Of a stretch of 64,000 nt of DNA, positions 26,384 through 36,001 are shown in pieces (the stretch's first letter is position 1; the number at the start of each line of letters is the position of its first letter). This DNA is from Flavobacterium hydatis (lineage in GTDB: Bacteria; Bacteroidota; Bacteroidia; Flavobacteriales; Flavobacteriaceae), in contig NZ_JPRM01000014.1 of NCBI RefSeq assembly GCF_000737695.1, positions 62,001-126,000 of the forward strand. Direction: 5' to 3'. A model generated the notes under the pieces. It saw nothing but the letters and a program-made list of their open reading frames with translations. It made no database searches and was not told the DNA's origin. The position numbers and the translations under genes are program-made.

Positions 26384-27256
26384 ATGATCGAAGATTTCAT
26401 AAATAGAGATTTTAAATTTGGTAATAAAAATGAAATGTTTGTTAGTGTTATCAAGCAGTACGAAGCTTGTGATTCGAACAAATCTTTCAAGCTAAACAAT
26501 TTTATAATCTTATTGATTCGAAGTGGAAGTTTAAAATTAAAGCTAAACAATCAAATAAAAACCTATAATGCACAGGATTTAATTTCAATACCCAAAAATA
26601 CTATTTGTAACATCTTGAATATGGATGAGTTGCTTCAAATGTATATGATAACTTTTTCATCTTACTATTTCTTTAGAGATAATTTAGTTGTGCAACAAAA
26701 GTTTTTATTTTATTTTTTCAGCACTAACAATTCTCCAAGTATAAGTCTTAATACGACTGAATTTAAATTAATGTTACAGCTTTTTAAATTTATAAAACTT
26801 AAGAAAAAAAATGTAATAGTTTCCGATTCTCAAAATGAATTAATGCAGTATTCCATGACTTTTTTTTTTCAAGAGATACAAATTATTTATAGCAAATACC
26901 TAAACAATATTCCTTCTTGTAAAACAAGAAAAGAACTTCTTGTTTTACAATTTCGAAATCAAATTAGCATATATTGTAGAGAACAACATAGTGTACAATT
27001 TTTTGCAGATACCCTTTGTATCACTCCGGGGTATTTAAATAGGATAGTCAAACAAATTACGGACAAAACAGCTAAAGATCTCATTTGTGAAGGATTGCTT
27101 ATTGAAGCGAAAATATTATTGAAAAATTCACAAATAACAATTTTCAATATCGCTGATGAATTAGAATTTAACAATTATTCTTCTTTTAGTACATTTTTTA
27201 AAAGGCATACTTCCCTGTCACCCTCCGAGTATCGATTACAATTAAATCCCCATTGA
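26384..27256 (+). CDS. AraC-family transcriptional regulator
   Basis: A 290-residue protein. Residues 20-180 form a cupin-like ligand-binding region (LKLNNQIKTYNAQDLISIPKNT). Residues 190-288 carry two helix-turn-helix motifs (SVQFFADTLCITPGYLNRIVKQ and IFNIADELEFNNYSSFSTFFKRH) ending in SLSPSEYR. AraC proteins bind DNA as monomers or dimers and respond to small ligands. No target is obvious. The gene at 27361 follows after about 100 bp on the same strand. Confidence 0.85.
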   Translation: MIEDFINRDFKFGNKNEMFVSVIKQYEACDSNKSFKLNNFIILLIRSGSLKLKLNNQIKTYNAQDLISIPKNTICNILNMDELLQMYMITFSSYYFFRDNLVVQQKFLFYFFSTNNSPSISLNTTEFKLMLQLFKFIKLKKKNVIVSDSQNELMQYSMTFFFQEIQIIYSKYLNNIPSCKTRKELLVLQFRNQISIYCREQHSVQFFADTLCITPGYLNRIVKQITDKTAKDLICEGLLIEAKILLKNSQITIFNIADELEFNNYSSFSTFFKRHTSLSPSEYRLQLNPH

Positions 27257-27360
27257 ATATAAATATAATTTGACTGGGTTAAGAATGTTCTATAAGTATT
27301 GATTTAGAGTACTGTCGATCACAAGTCGAGAGAAATATTTACTAAGTAAAAGTAAAAAAA

Positions 27361-28041
27361 ATGACTCAAACCTATCTTTTAGAATGGATGGATTTAACGG
27401 TGACCTCAACCCTTAATCCTAATAAAGTGGATCTTAGTATGATTACTCCGATTCAATCACGAGCAATTATTAAGAAAGCTACTCAACAAACTTTTTTGAT
27501 TCAGTCACAGTTTACTGTGCAGGTTTTTTCACTTACTAACGAGAAACAGATTAAAATTTTGGTAGGGAATTATTATTCTTCCTTGTTATTTCTTTTAGAT
27601 AAAATAACAGAAATAAATGGGAGTAATGAGTTGCACAAGGATAACTTAAAGGAGGTTACAGCTACCTTAATTTCTTGCCTAGATGAATTAATAACATTTG
27701 TAGAATCTAGATTTTCAAACTATTTAGGTATGCCTTTTCCAGTCATAGAAAGGAAAATGGAAAGGTTTACTCTAGTGAATAGACCTTCGAATAAGGTTTT
27801 ATGTAAACTTTCCACAGATCAGACAGCGCTCATACTTAGGGCATCAGACGAATTAAAAATTCTTATTTCAAAATCAATGAATCATTTATTTAAAACAATT
27901 GTTCCTTTTCTGTCTACACCAAACAAAGTAAATCTCTCTTATGATGCGATGCGGAGTAAAGCTTACGTAGCCGAAGAAAGAGATAAGGAGATTGCAATTG
28001 AAACATTGGAGCGAATGATTAAACAGATTAAAGAGTATTAA
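27361..28041 (+). CDS. Conserved protein associated with Bacteroidota conjugative elements
   Basis: A 226-residue protein. The C-terminal half, about residues 150-225, with LSTDQTALILRASDELKIL, MNHLFKTIVPFLSTP and SYDAMRSKAYVAEERDKEIAIETLE, matches a conserved hypothetical family I associate with Bacteroidota conjugative transposons. The N-terminal half has no motif I recognise. I could not confirm a link to the RteC regulator family. It is the last gene before the terminator and repeat cluster that mark the left end of the tra region. A regulatory role in element transfer is a guess. Confidence 0.5.
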   Translation: MTQTYLLEWMDLTVTSTLNPNKVDLSMITPIQSRAIIKKATQQTFLIQSQFTVQVFSLTNEKQIKILVGNYYSSLLFLLDKITEINGSNELHKDNLKEVTATLISCLDELITFVESRFSNYLGMPFPVIERKMERFTLVNRPSNKVLCKLSTDQTALILRASDELKILISKSMNHLFKTIVPFLSTPNKVNLSYDAMRSKAYVAEERDKEIAIETLERMIKQIKEY

Positions 28042-28132
28042 TGAAGGCTGTAATAATTTAAAAACATGAAAAAGCTTCTCTTTAGAATATAAAGTACTGT
28101 TTTTATAATAGCTTATTTCATCATCAAATTAG

Positions 28133-28160
28133 CCTCCCAATCGGGAGGTTTTTATTTTTT
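28133..28160 (+). terminator. Intrinsic terminator
   Basis: CCTCCC, AATC-type loop, GGGAGG, then a long T-rich run. It separates the gene at 27361 from the tra region. Confidence 0.8.
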
Positions 28161-28199
28161 TGATATTTTTTTATTTTTTTTCTCCTTGATTTTATTGAG

Positions 28200-28227
28200 G
28201 GTACAGTGGGGTACAATTAGGGTACAA
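28200..28227. repeat. GGTACA(A) direct repeats, candidate left-end arm site
   Basis: GGTACA occurs at 28200, 28210 and 28221, spaced 10 and 11 bp. The last two are GGTACAA with a 4-bp spacer. The same unit, inverted and with the same 11-bp period, occurs at 54249-54265. Arm-type integrase sites have this periodicity. They bound the tra and defence region. Confidence 0.5.
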
Positions 28228-28360
28228 CAAAAAACTGGACTTGTAGTAGCTTATTGTCTATTGTTTCTTTGTTCTATAAAATGATGACAATCCTGATTGC
28301 GAATTATTTCATCAAGTGGGATTACGAGAAACTAATGTAGAACGATAAAATGATGAGCGT

Positions 28361-28840
28361 ATGTTTACAAACATTTCATGGGGCAATTACATAGTTGTAG
28401 TTGTGCTGCTAGTAGTAAGTTGGTATTTATTTGTAGGATTCCGATTTTACCTTGAAGAACTCAAAGGTATTACAGTAGGAAAGCGGAAACTTCAATTTCG
28501 CAGATTAGGGGAGCCAAATTATGGAGACTTCCAATCTGAATTAAACGATCAGGATCCACCTCAAATGACATTCGATCAATCTTCGTTTGGAAGATTTGAT
28601 GCTACGTTTGAGGATGTTGATAGTCTTGTGGAAGAACTAAAAAACTTTATCACAGATGCAAAAAAAAGGAAACTAGCCAAGCAGGAAGTACTGGACTACA
28701 TTCAATTATTTTTTAACCAATACCCTTCTGTAAAAGATTCAGCATTTCGCTTAGCTGTGAATGAGCTTATTGTAACAGAATGTGAAATACTTGATGTTAT
28801 AGATATTACTCAGGCAGAAGTGGAGGGATTGTGGAACTGA
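28361..28840 (+). CDS. Membrane-anchored hypothetical protein of the tra region
   Basis: A 159-residue protein with one N-terminal transmembrane segment (about residues 9-28, YIVVVVLLVVSWYLFVGFRF) and a soluble, acidic C-terminal domain. It is the first gene inside the repeat boundary and lies 140 bp upstream of traE, with an inverted repeat between them. Proteins at this position often accompany the tra operon, but I do not recognise a named family. Confidence 0.6.
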   Translation: MFTNISWGNYIVVVVLLVVSWYLFVGFRFYLEELKGITVGKRKLQFRRLGEPNYGDFQSELNDQDPPQMTFDQSSFGRFDATFEDVDSLVEELKNFITDAKKRKLAKQEVLDYIQLFFNQYPSVKDSAFRLAVNELIVTECEILDVIDITQAEVEGLWN

Positions 28841-28859
28841 AAAATTAAAAAAAATATAG

Positions 28860-28942
28860 CGGAGGAAATACTCTTGTCCATCCTTGTGCGGTATGGCTTA
28901 TGTGACATGAAAGAAGAATTGTGACAACGGCAATCTCCTCCG
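28860..28942. repeat. Inverted repeat in the leader of the tra operon
   Basis: CGGAGGA at 28860-28866 and TCCTCCG at 28936-28942 enclose about 69 bp with no open frame. It lies directly upstream of traE. A structured leader that regulates the tra operon is one reading. Confidence 0.45.
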
Positions 28943-28979
28943 TTTTATCAGCATTTTTAAACTTCAAAAATAATGAGCA

Positions 28980-29324
28980 ATGAAAAAATGGAACTGGAAT
29001 TTGAGAAAGTTTATTGGGAAAAAATTATCTGTTATCTGCACGTTTCTAGTGCAAATTCTTATGGTAATAAGCTATGAGGTCTATGCTCAAGATGGACTTG
29101 CTGGAATTAACGAGGCCAATCAGCAAGTACGAAGTTATTTCGATGCAGGAACTGAACTCATGTATGCCGTTGGAGCAATATTAGGACTTATAGGAGCAGT
29201 GAAGGTATATCAGAAATGGAATGCAGGAGATCCTGATACTGGAAAAGTTGCAGCTGCATGGTTTGGTAGTTGTGTTTTCTTGGTAGTAGTTGCTACAGTA
29301 ATCAAATCCTTCTTTGGGATTTAA
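28980..29324 (+). CDS. traE: Conjugative transposon protein TraE (DUF4134)
   Basis: A 114-residue protein: a signal-like hydrophobic N-terminus (SVICTFLVQILMVISYEVYAQ), then AGTELMYAVGAILGLIGAVKVYQKWNAGD and a second hydrophobic segment. This is the DUF4134 protein (TraE) of CTnDOT-type conjugation systems, a VirB2/VirB3-like small membrane component of the mating apparatus. It is the first tra gene and is followed directly by traF. Confidence 0.85.
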   Translation: MKKWNWNLRKFIGKKLSVICTFLVQILMVISYEVYAQDGLAGINEANQQVRSYFDAGTELMYAVGAILGLIGAVKVYQKWNAGDPDTGKVAAAWFGSCVFLVVVATVIKSFFGI

Positions 29325-29336
29325 GTGTATTGCACC

Positions 29337-29666
29337 ATGTCAAATAGTGTATATCAAATTAACAAAGGAATTAACCAAAGCATAGAATTTAAAGGGTTAA
29401 AAGCGCAATATATTTGGTATTTGGGCGGGGGAGTAATTGCTTTAATGATACTATTTGCAATCCTATATATAGCAGGTTTATCTTCATTTATCTGTATCGG
29501 AATTATTGGTATTTCGGGGACATTATGGGTTCTGAAGATATATAAGATGAGCCAGAAATATGGTGAACACGGAATGATGAAAGCTTTAGCAAAACGACAG
29601 ATTCCTAAAGCTGTAAAATCTCAGAGTAGAAAGATATTTATGATGGAGAAAAGTGATTTGTTCTGA
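29337..29666 (+). CDS. traF: Conjugative transposon protein TraF (DUF4133)
   Basis: I place the start at ATG 29337 (MSNSVYQINKGIN). The frame is open from 29325, right after the TraE stop. The product has two adjacent transmembrane segments (YIWYLGGGVIALMILFAIL and LSSFICIGIIGISGTLWVL) and a basic C-terminal tail, the layout of DUF4133/TraF, a VirB3-like inner-membrane component. Confidence 0.85.
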   Translation: MSNSVYQINKGINQSIEFKGLKAQYIWYLGGGVIALMILFAILYIAGLSSFICIGIIGISGTLWVLKIYKMSQKYGEHGMMKALAKRQIPKAVKSQSRKIFMMEKSDLF

Positions 29667-29695
29667 TCTAAGTAAATGGTAAAAAAAAGAGGAAG

Positions 29696-32164
29696 ATGGA
29701 AAAGATGATAAATGATATTTTACCGATTATGGATGTAGAGCACGATTGCATTCTTTCCAAACAAGGAGATGTAACGGTGGTTTTTAAGGCAGAACTACCT
29801 GAGATATTCACGTTGTCGGATCAGGAATATGAGGCATTCCATCAGGTATGGCTCAAAGCCATAAAGTTGCTTCCCAAGTTTAGTGTGTTCCACAAACAGG
29901 ACTGGTTTATAGACAGTAAGTTTGAGCCGGATTTCACAAGTGAAGATTCCAGTTTCCTGACCCGAAGCAGTGATCATTTTTTTAATGAGCGTCCATTTCT
30001 GGATCATTCGTGTTATATTTTCCTGACAAAGAAACCAGCAGGAAGGAAAACGTCCAGTTCTTTATTTTCCAATTTACTGAGAACTTCTATAGTTCCAGTA
30101 GAAACATTAAAAGCGCAATTACGCCAGGATTTTATTGATAGTACGGGACAATTCAAACGTATATTGGAAGATAGTGGTTTTGTGAAATTAACTCGTCTGG
30201 GAAATGATGACTTAAGAAGTCACAGTAGAAAGGTTGGAATCATAGAAAAGTACTGTTTCCTGTCTGATGCAGCAAACTCATTTGTTTATAAGGATATTGC
30301 TTTCGATGATGGTTTGCAGGTTGGTGATAAGCATTGCCAAATTTATACTTTAGGTGATGCCGCTGATCTGCCTGCTCTTTGTGGATCTCGAATTAATTAT
30401 GATCGATATTCCACGGACAAGACCAAGTTTAGTATCGGATTTGCTTCCACGCTTGGTCAATTGTTATCGTGTAATCATATCTATAACCAATATATTTTCA
30501 TAGAGGATTTCCAAAAGACATTGCAGAAATTAGAGAGTAAAAGACTGCGGTTACAATCTTTATCGGCGTATAGCAGAGAGAATCTTATTGCACGTGATGC
30601 TACTAATGACTTTCTTAATGAAGCCATTGGTCAACAACGGCTGCCTGTAAAAGCTCATTTTAATGTGCTGATTTGGACAGACAACAAAGAAGAACTCAAG
30701 GACCTGAAGAACAAAGTTTCTTCAGCACTGGCACAGATGGACGCAGCTGCTAAGCAAGAAACGGTAGGAGCTGCGCAAATATTTTGGGCAGGCATTCCTG
30801 GAAATGCGGCAGATTTCCCTATGAACGACACCTTTGACACGTTTACCGAACAAGCTACTTGTTTTTTGAATCTAGAGACAGGCTATCGTTCTTCTCTTAG
30901 TCCTTTTGGTATCCGTTTAGGAGACCGCCTTACAGGAAAACCTGTACATGTAGATATAAGTGATGAACCAATGAGAATGGGTATTTGTACCAATCGCAAT
31001 AAATTTATTCTCGGCCCATCGGGTAGTGGTAAATCCTTTCTAAACAACCACATTCTTAGAAGCTATTATGAACAAAGAACGCATATTGTACTTGTTGATG
31101 TGGGGCACAGTTACAAAGGATTGTGTGATATGGTGGGAGGGTATTATTTCACTTACGATGAAAAGAATCCAATTCGGTTCAATCCGTTTTATATAAGTGA
31201 AGGTGATACACTTGACACAGAAAAAAAAGAGAGCCTTAAAACATTGTTGTTGGCTTTATGGAAAAAAGATAATGAAACTTTCAATCGAAGTGAATATGTG
31301 GCACTCTCCAATGCACTGCAATTGTACTATGAAAAATTAGACTGTACTTCTGATTTGTTTCCCTGTTTTGATAGCTTTTATGAATTCCTGAAAGATGATT
31401 TTGTAGCTATCTTGGAAAATGACAAAGTAAAGGAAAAAGATTTTGATGTGAACAATTTCCTCTATGTACTACGACCTTACTACAAAGGAGGTGAGTTTGA
31501 TTATCTACTTAATGCTACCGAAAACCTGGATTTGTTAAAAGAACGTTTTATTGTTTTCGAACTCGATAATATTAAGGATCACCCGATACTTTTCCCTGTG
31601 GTGACCATCATCATTATGGAAGTATTCATTAGTAAGATGCGGAAACTAAAAGGTATTAGGAAAATGATACTTATTGAAGAAGCTTGGAAAGCTATTGCCA
31701 AAGAAGGTATGGCAGAATATATCAAATATTTGTTTAAGACTGTACGGAAGTTTTTTGGAGAAGCTGTTGTGGTTACTCAAGAGATAGAAGATATTATTTC
31801 TTCTCCAATAATTAAACAAGCTATCATAAACAATAGCGATTGTAAAATACTTTTAGATCAGAGTAAATACCAAAATAAGTTTGACCAAATACAGGAATTA
31901 TTAGGGCTGACAGAAAAAGAGAAAGCTATGGTTCTATCGTTGAATAAAGCAAATGATCCCGATAAAAAATACAAAGAAGTATTTATCTCCTTGGGAGGAA
32001 CGCTTTCAAAAGTATATCGCACAGAGGTATCTCTCGAAGAATATTTAGCGTATACCACTGAAGAAACTGAAAAAGTAAAAGTACAGGCGTATGCTAAAAG
32101 GTTTGATGGTGATATCAGAAAAGGTATTGCAGCACTTGCTATGGATATGAGGAATGGAAAATAA
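29696..32164 (+). CDS. traG: Conjugation ATPase TraG (VirB4-like)
   Basis: An 822-residue protein, the usual length for TraG of CTn elements. The P-loop GPSGSGKS is at about residues 440-447, with a Walker B region near IRKMILIEEAWKA. A conserved HIVLVDVGHSYKG and an N-terminal adaptor region precede and follow it. VirB4-type ATPases power pilus or channel assembly at the inner membrane. It is intact and lies in the tra operon after traF. It is not the VirD4 coupling protein, which is absent here. Confidence 0.9.
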   Translation: MEKMINDILPIMDVEHDCILSKQGDVTVVFKAELPEIFTLSDQEYEAFHQVWLKAIKLLPKFSVFHKQDWFIDSKFEPDFTSEDSSFLTRSSDHFFNERPFLDHSCYIFLTKKPAGRKTSSSLFSNLLRTSIVPVETLKAQLRQDFIDSTGQFKRILEDSGFVKLTRLGNDDLRSHSRKVGIIEKYCFLSDAANSFVYKDIAFDDGLQVGDKHCQIYTLGDAADLPALCGSRINYDRYSTDKTKFSIGFASTLGQLLSCNHIYNQYIFIEDFQKTLQKLESKRLRLQSLSAYSRENLIARDATNDFLNEAIGQQRLPVKAHFNVLIWTDNKEELKDLKNKVSSALAQMDAAAKQETVGAAQIFWAGIPGNAADFPMNDTFDTFTEQATCFLNLETGYRSSLSPFGIRLGDRLTGKPVHVDISDEPMRMGICTNRNKFILGPSGSGKSFLNNHILRSYYEQRTHIVLVDVGHSYKGLCDMVGGYYFTYDEKNPIRFNPFYISEGDTLDTEKKESLKTLLLALWKKDNETFNRSEYVALSNALQLYYEKLDCTSDLFPCFDSFYEFLKDDFVAILENDKVKEKDFDVNNFLYVLRPYYKGGEFDYLLNATENLDLLKERFIVFELDNIKDHPILFPVVTIIIMEVFISKMRKLKGIRKMILIEEAWKAIAKEGMAEYIKYLFKTVRKFFGEAVVVTQEIEDIISSPIIKQAIINNSDCKILLDQSKYQNKFDQIQELLGLTEKEKAMVLSLNKANDPDKKYKEVFISLGGTLSKVYRTEVSLEEYLAYTTEETEKVKVQAYAKRFDGDIRKGIAALAMDMRNGK

Positions 32165-32176
32165 ACTATACTAATT

Positions 32177-32866
32177 ATGAAAACAAAAAAGAATATGACG
32201 ATCTGCTTGTTGTGCTTTTTACTGATTAGCACTCCTGCAAGACCAGCAGAAAAGGTAGCAGTAATACCAATTTTAGAAATGGTAAAAGTCGTTGCCAAAA
32301 AGGTAATTAAGGCGATTGACCTTAGAATACAAAAACTGCAGAATAAAACCATCTGGTTACAGAATGCACAAAAGAAAATAGAAAATATCCTTTCCAAAGT
32401 AAAGTTGAATGAGATTTCTGATTGGACACAAAAGCAAAAAGACCTCTATAAAGATTATTATGAAGAACTGGCAAAAGTCAAATCTATTATTACGTATTAT
32501 CAGCGCATAAAAGATATTAGCCAAAAGCAAATTCGTTTGGTTGAGGAATACGAAAGAGCGTGGGACTTGTTTGAGAAAGATACTCATTTTAATACAAACG
32601 AATTGAAATATATGCAAAGTGTTTATTCTGGGATATTGGATGAAAGTCTAAAAAACATCGACCAAATATTTTTAGTCCTTGATTCTTTTACTACCCAAAT
32701 GAGTGATGCCAAAAGAATCGAGATAATTAATGCTGCTGCTGATCAAATCGATGGGAATTATGATGACCTAATCCTCTTTAATAGACAGAATGTTTTGCTG
32801 AGTCTTCAAAGAGCCAAAACACAGCATGATGTCAAATCACTCAAGAAATTTTACGGAATTCCGTAA
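32177..32866 (+). CDS. Conjugal transfer protein, TraI-like
   Basis: A 229-residue secreted-type protein with a signal peptide (MTICLLCFLLISTPARPAE). The remainder is a long helix-rich body. Its C-terminal region (YMQSVYSGILDESLKNIDQIFLVL..., RQNVLLSLQRAK) resembles that of the next two genes, so the three arose by duplication. Its position after traG matches TraI (DUF4141-type) of CTn systems. The precise role in the channel is unknown. Confidence 0.65.
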   Translation: MKTKKNMTICLLCFLLISTPARPAEKVAVIPILEMVKVVAKKVIKAIDLRIQKLQNKTIWLQNAQKKIENILSKVKLNEISDWTQKQKDLYKDYYEELAKVKSIITYYQRIKDISQKQIRLVEEYERAWDLFEKDTHFNTNELKYMQSVYSGILDESLKNIDQIFLVLDSFTTQMSDAKRIEIINAAADQIDGNYDDLILFNRQNVLLSLQRAKTQHDVKSLKKFYGIP

Positions 32867-32882
32867 TAAATAAAAAAAAATC

Positions 32883-33500
32883 ATGAAAAGGATATTTTTA
32901 CTATTGCTTATAATCCCATTCACAATAGGTAATCTTAATGCACAAGCAAAACAGCAAAAGATGCTTTTGCAGCAAATTGCAGCCCTTCAAATGTATATTG
33001 GATATGCCCAGAAAGGTTATTCCGTAGCCAAAAAAGGGTTAGGAGCTATAAACGATTTTAAACGTGGAGAGATTAATCTTCATAGCGACTATTTCACGTC
33101 ACTCAAGAGTGTTAATCCAAAAATTAAAAAGTATGCAAGGCTCACAGAAATAGTAGGACTTCAGATAAAAATCATAAAAAACTCGAATAACTTTTATCGA
33201 CAAATTAAACAAGATGATTTATTCCATGGAGATGAAGTTGACTATATCCACAGGGTATTCGAGAGGTTGATTGAAAATTGTGATACTAATATGGATGAAC
33301 TATTGACAATTGTTTTGGATGAAAAATTAGAGTTGAAGGACGACGAGCGAATCAAACGTATTGATACCATCTATCAAAATATGCTTGATAATTTTGCCTT
33401 TTCGCAGAGCTTCGGCAATCAAACCAAACTGATGGCTTTATCAAAAGCCAAGGAATTGAAAGAAGTAAAAAACAGCCGTGTTTTGCGGAGCATAAATTGA
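32883..33500 (+). CDS. Tra-operon helical protein, paralogue 2
   Basis: A 205-residue protein with a signal peptide (MKRIFLLLLIIPFTIGNLNAQ) and a helical body: KQQKMLLQQIAALQMYIGYAQKGYSVAKKGL and a C-terminal YIHRVFERLIENCDTNMDELL..., MALSKAKEL. Homologues are sometimes named TerB family in databases, but tellurite resistance is not supported here. It is a paralogue of the genes either side and is probably periplasmic. Confidence 0.6.
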   Translation: MKRIFLLLLIIPFTIGNLNAQAKQQKMLLQQIAALQMYIGYAQKGYSVAKKGLGAINDFKRGEINLHSDYFTSLKSVNPKIKKYARLTEIVGLQIKIIKNSNNFYRQIKQDDLFHGDEVDYIHRVFERLIENCDTNMDELLTIVLDEKLELKDDERIKRIDTIYQNMLDNFAFSQSFGNQTKLMALSKAKELKEVKNSRVLRSIN

Positions 33501-33506
33501 TATACC

Positions 33507-34136
33507 ATGAAAAAATTACTGATTATAGGAGTTTCATTTATTGTTTTATTGTTCCCTTCGAGGTTAACTGCCCAAAAACAGGAAATCCAACAATTGATTT
33601 TGAACATAGAGAAATTGACTCAGTTCAAACAGATTCTTAAGGATATGAAAAAAGGGTATGAAATGCTCAGTGGTGGTTATAACACAGTTAAAGATTTATC
33701 TAAAGGAAATTTTAGCCTGCATGAAACTTTTCTTGATGCGTTGATGCAAGTTAGTCCCACAGTTCGAAATTATAGGCGTATTGGAGATATAATCAATTAT
33801 CAGGTACAGTTGGTAAAAGAATATAAGTCTGCTTTTGCTCGCTTTCGAGACAGTAAAAATTTCAATGTTGATGAAATCGCTTACTTAGAAAGAGTGTACA
33901 ATAATTTATTCAAACAGAGTGTTAGAAATCTAGATGAGCTAACCTCTGTTGTTACTGCTAATAAAATGCGAATGTCCGATGAAGAGCGGCTTGCTTCGAT
34001 AGATAAAATATATGTTGATATGCAGGATAAACTTTTGTTTATCAGAAGCTTCAATGGTAATATTTCAATGTTGGCTTTACAACGTACCAAGGAGTGTAAT
34101 GATGTAAATACAATACGCAGCATGTATACTAAATAA
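33507..34136 (+). CDS. Tra-operon helical protein, paralogue 3
   Basis: A 209-residue protein with a signal peptide (LLIIGVSFIVLLFPSRLTAQ) and the same body plan as the previous gene. The start of the mature part is KQEIQQLILNIEKLTQFKQIL, and the C-terminal segment is YLERVYNNLFKQSVRNLDELTSVV, followed by MLALQRTKE. It starts 6 bp after the previous stop. The three related genes form a cluster between traG and traJ. Confidence 0.6.
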   Translation: MKKLLIIGVSFIVLLFPSRLTAQKQEIQQLILNIEKLTQFKQILKDMKKGYEMLSGGYNTVKDLSKGNFSLHETFLDALMQVSPTVRNYRRIGDIINYQVQLVKEYKSAFARFRDSKNFNVDEIAYLERVYNNLFKQSVRNLDELTSVVTANKMRMSDEERLASIDKIYVDMQDKLLFIRSFNGNISMLALQRTKECNDVNTIRSMYTK

Positions 34137-34152
34137 CTAAATATCTACTGTT

Positions 34153-35349
34153 ATGATAAAAATAAATAAGGAAGTTCTATTGACTATCCTAGGGGTTTTG
34201 TTGCCTTTTGTTAGTCAGGCACAAGGAATAGCAGACGATATGAATGGTCTACATAGTGTATTGGAAAAGTTGTATGATGAGATGATGCCGTTGTGTAGTA
34301 ATCTGCTTGGAGTAGGACAGGGGCTTGCTGGTTTTGCGGCTATTTGGTATATCGCATCTAGAGTTTGGAGGCATATTGCCAGCGCAGAACCTATAGATTT
34401 TTACCCGTTGTTTCGTCCCTTTGTTATTGGATTTTGTATTATGATTTTTCCTTCGGTATTGTATATGATTAATGGAGTGATGAAACCTACTGTAACGGCA
34501 ACTGCAGCTATGGTGGAAGGATCAAACAAAGCTATTGAACGACTACTCAAAGAAAAAGAAGAAGCGCTCAAGAATAGTGACCCCTGGAAAATGTATGTGG
34601 GGTCAACAGGAGGTGGTGATCAGGATAAGTGGTACAGATATACTCATGATGATGAAGATCCTAAAAAAGAAGGTATGCTTAATGGTATAGGAAATGATAT
34701 CAAGTTTGCTATGAGCAAAGCCTCTTATAATTTTCGACATTCAGTAAAGGAATTGATGAGCGAAGTATTACGAGTTCTGTTTGAAGCGGCTTCACTGTGT
34801 ATCGATACACTTCGGACTTTTCAATTGGTGGTGCTGTCTATTTTAGGTCCATTGGTTTTTGGAATATCAGTTTTCGATGGTTTCCAACATACTCTTACAG
34901 TCTGGTTAGCGAGGTACATTAATATTTATTTATGGCTTCCCGTTGCTAATATATTTGGAGGTATCATAGGTAAAATTCAAGAGAATATGATAAAAATTGA
35001 TATCGGACAAGTTAATGAAAAAGGGGATACCTTTTTTAGTAGTTCCGATGCTGCTTATCTGGTATTTATGATTATTGGGATTGTGGGCTATTTTACTGTT
35101 CCCTCTGTTGCCAACTATATCGTTCATGCAGGCGGTGGTGGTGCATTGGGTCAAAAAGTGACCAGTATCTTTAGTAACGCTACAAGTTCAGCAATGGGTA
35201 CAGTATCCCAAGGAGCTGGTATGACAGCAGATGCCATGGGTAATGCTGTAGGACGAATATCTCAAAGTATGTCAAGTTCTGGTAACTCTTCTTCTTATTT
35301 TAAAGATAAGGAGGGTTACATGGGAAACAAATTAAAAGGCAATTCGTAA
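34153..35349 (+). CDS. traJ: Conjugative transposon protein TraJ
   Basis: A 398-residue protein with a signal-like start, multiple transmembrane segments (for example GVGQGLAGFAAIWYIASRVW, FVIGFCIMIFPSVLYMI, FQLVVLSILGPLVFGISVF and VFMIIGIVGYFTVPSVANYIV) and a glycine/serine-rich C-terminus. This fits TraJ, a VirB6-like polytopic inner-membrane component of the mating channel. It lies in the expected order before traK. Confidence 0.85.
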   Translation: MIKINKEVLLTILGVLLPFVSQAQGIADDMNGLHSVLEKLYDEMMPLCSNLLGVGQGLAGFAAIWYIASRVWRHIASAEPIDFYPLFRPFVIGFCIMIFPSVLYMINGVMKPTVTATAAMVEGSNKAIERLLKEKEEALKNSDPWKMYVGSTGGGDQDKWYRYTHDDEDPKKEGMLNGIGNDIKFAMSKASYNFRHSVKELMSEVLRVLFEAASLCIDTLRTFQLVVLSILGPLVFGISVFDGFQHTLTVWLARYINIYLWLPVANIFGGIIGKIQENMIKIDIGQVNEKGDTFFSSSDAAYLVFMIIGIVGYFTVPSVANYIVHAGGGGALGQKVTSIFSNATSSAMGTVSQGAGMTADAMGNAVGRISQSMSSSGNSSSYFKDKEGYMGNKLKGNS

Positions 35350-35367
35350 CCCCTAAATAAAAGTATC

Positions 35368-35988
35368 ATGTTTAGTAAAATGAAAAATATAGACACTGCT
35401 TTTCGGCATGTTCGTGGCTTTACGATGTTGGTAATTATAGGAAGCATTTTAATTAGTTGTTTTTCGCTTTACAAGAGTTTTACTCTGGTAGCACAAATGC
35501 AGAATAAGGTTTACATCTTAGCTAATGGTAAAGCACTAGAAGCCTATGCTTCGGATCGAAAAGATAATATACCTATTGAAGCACGGGATCATGTAAAGAC
35601 ATTTCATCAATTCTTCTTCACTCTTGACCCAGATGATAAAGTGATTAAAAGCAACGTTACCAAGGCACTTTATCTAGCAGATGATAGTGCGAAACGAATC
35701 TACGATGATTTAAAAGAGAATGGCTATTACTCCGGTATTATATCGGGTAATGTTAGCCAAACTATAAAAGTTGATAGCATAACTATTGACACCAATAAAT
35801 ATCCCTATCAATTTCGATGTTATGCCACCCAAAACATTATACGTACTACCAGCATTGCTTATCGAAGTCTGATTACCGAAGGTAATCTTCGAAATGTGTC
35901 GCGAAGTGATAATAACCCACATGGCTTTTTGATCGAGCGTTGGAATACGATTGAGAATCGGGATTTAAGTACCGAAAACAGAAAATAA
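35368..35988 (+). CDS. traK: Conjugative transposon protein TraK
   Basis: A 206-residue protein with one N-terminal transmembrane segment (MLVIIGSILISCFSLYKSF) and a periplasmic domain (EARDHVKTFHQFFFTLDPDD, STENRK at the end). TraK is a VirB8-like scaffold protein that is assembled early in the channel. It is in the expected tra order after traJ. Confidence 0.85.
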   Translation: MFSKMKNIDTAFRHVRGFTMLVIIGSILISCFSLYKSFTLVAQMQNKVYILANGKALEAYASDRKDNIPIEARDHVKTFHQFFFTLDPDDKVIKSNVTKALYLADDSAKRIYDDLKENGYYSGIISGNVSQTIKVDSITIDTNKYPYQFRCYATQNIIRTTSIAYRSLITEGNLRNVSRSDNNPHGFLIERWNTIENRDLSTENRK

Positions 35989-36001
35989 TAAACTACTGAT
36001 T

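Noticed and set aside
32883..34136. Tellurite-resistance (TerB) function for the tra-operon paralogues
   Set aside because: Signal peptides, operon position and lack of other ter genes point to conjugation.
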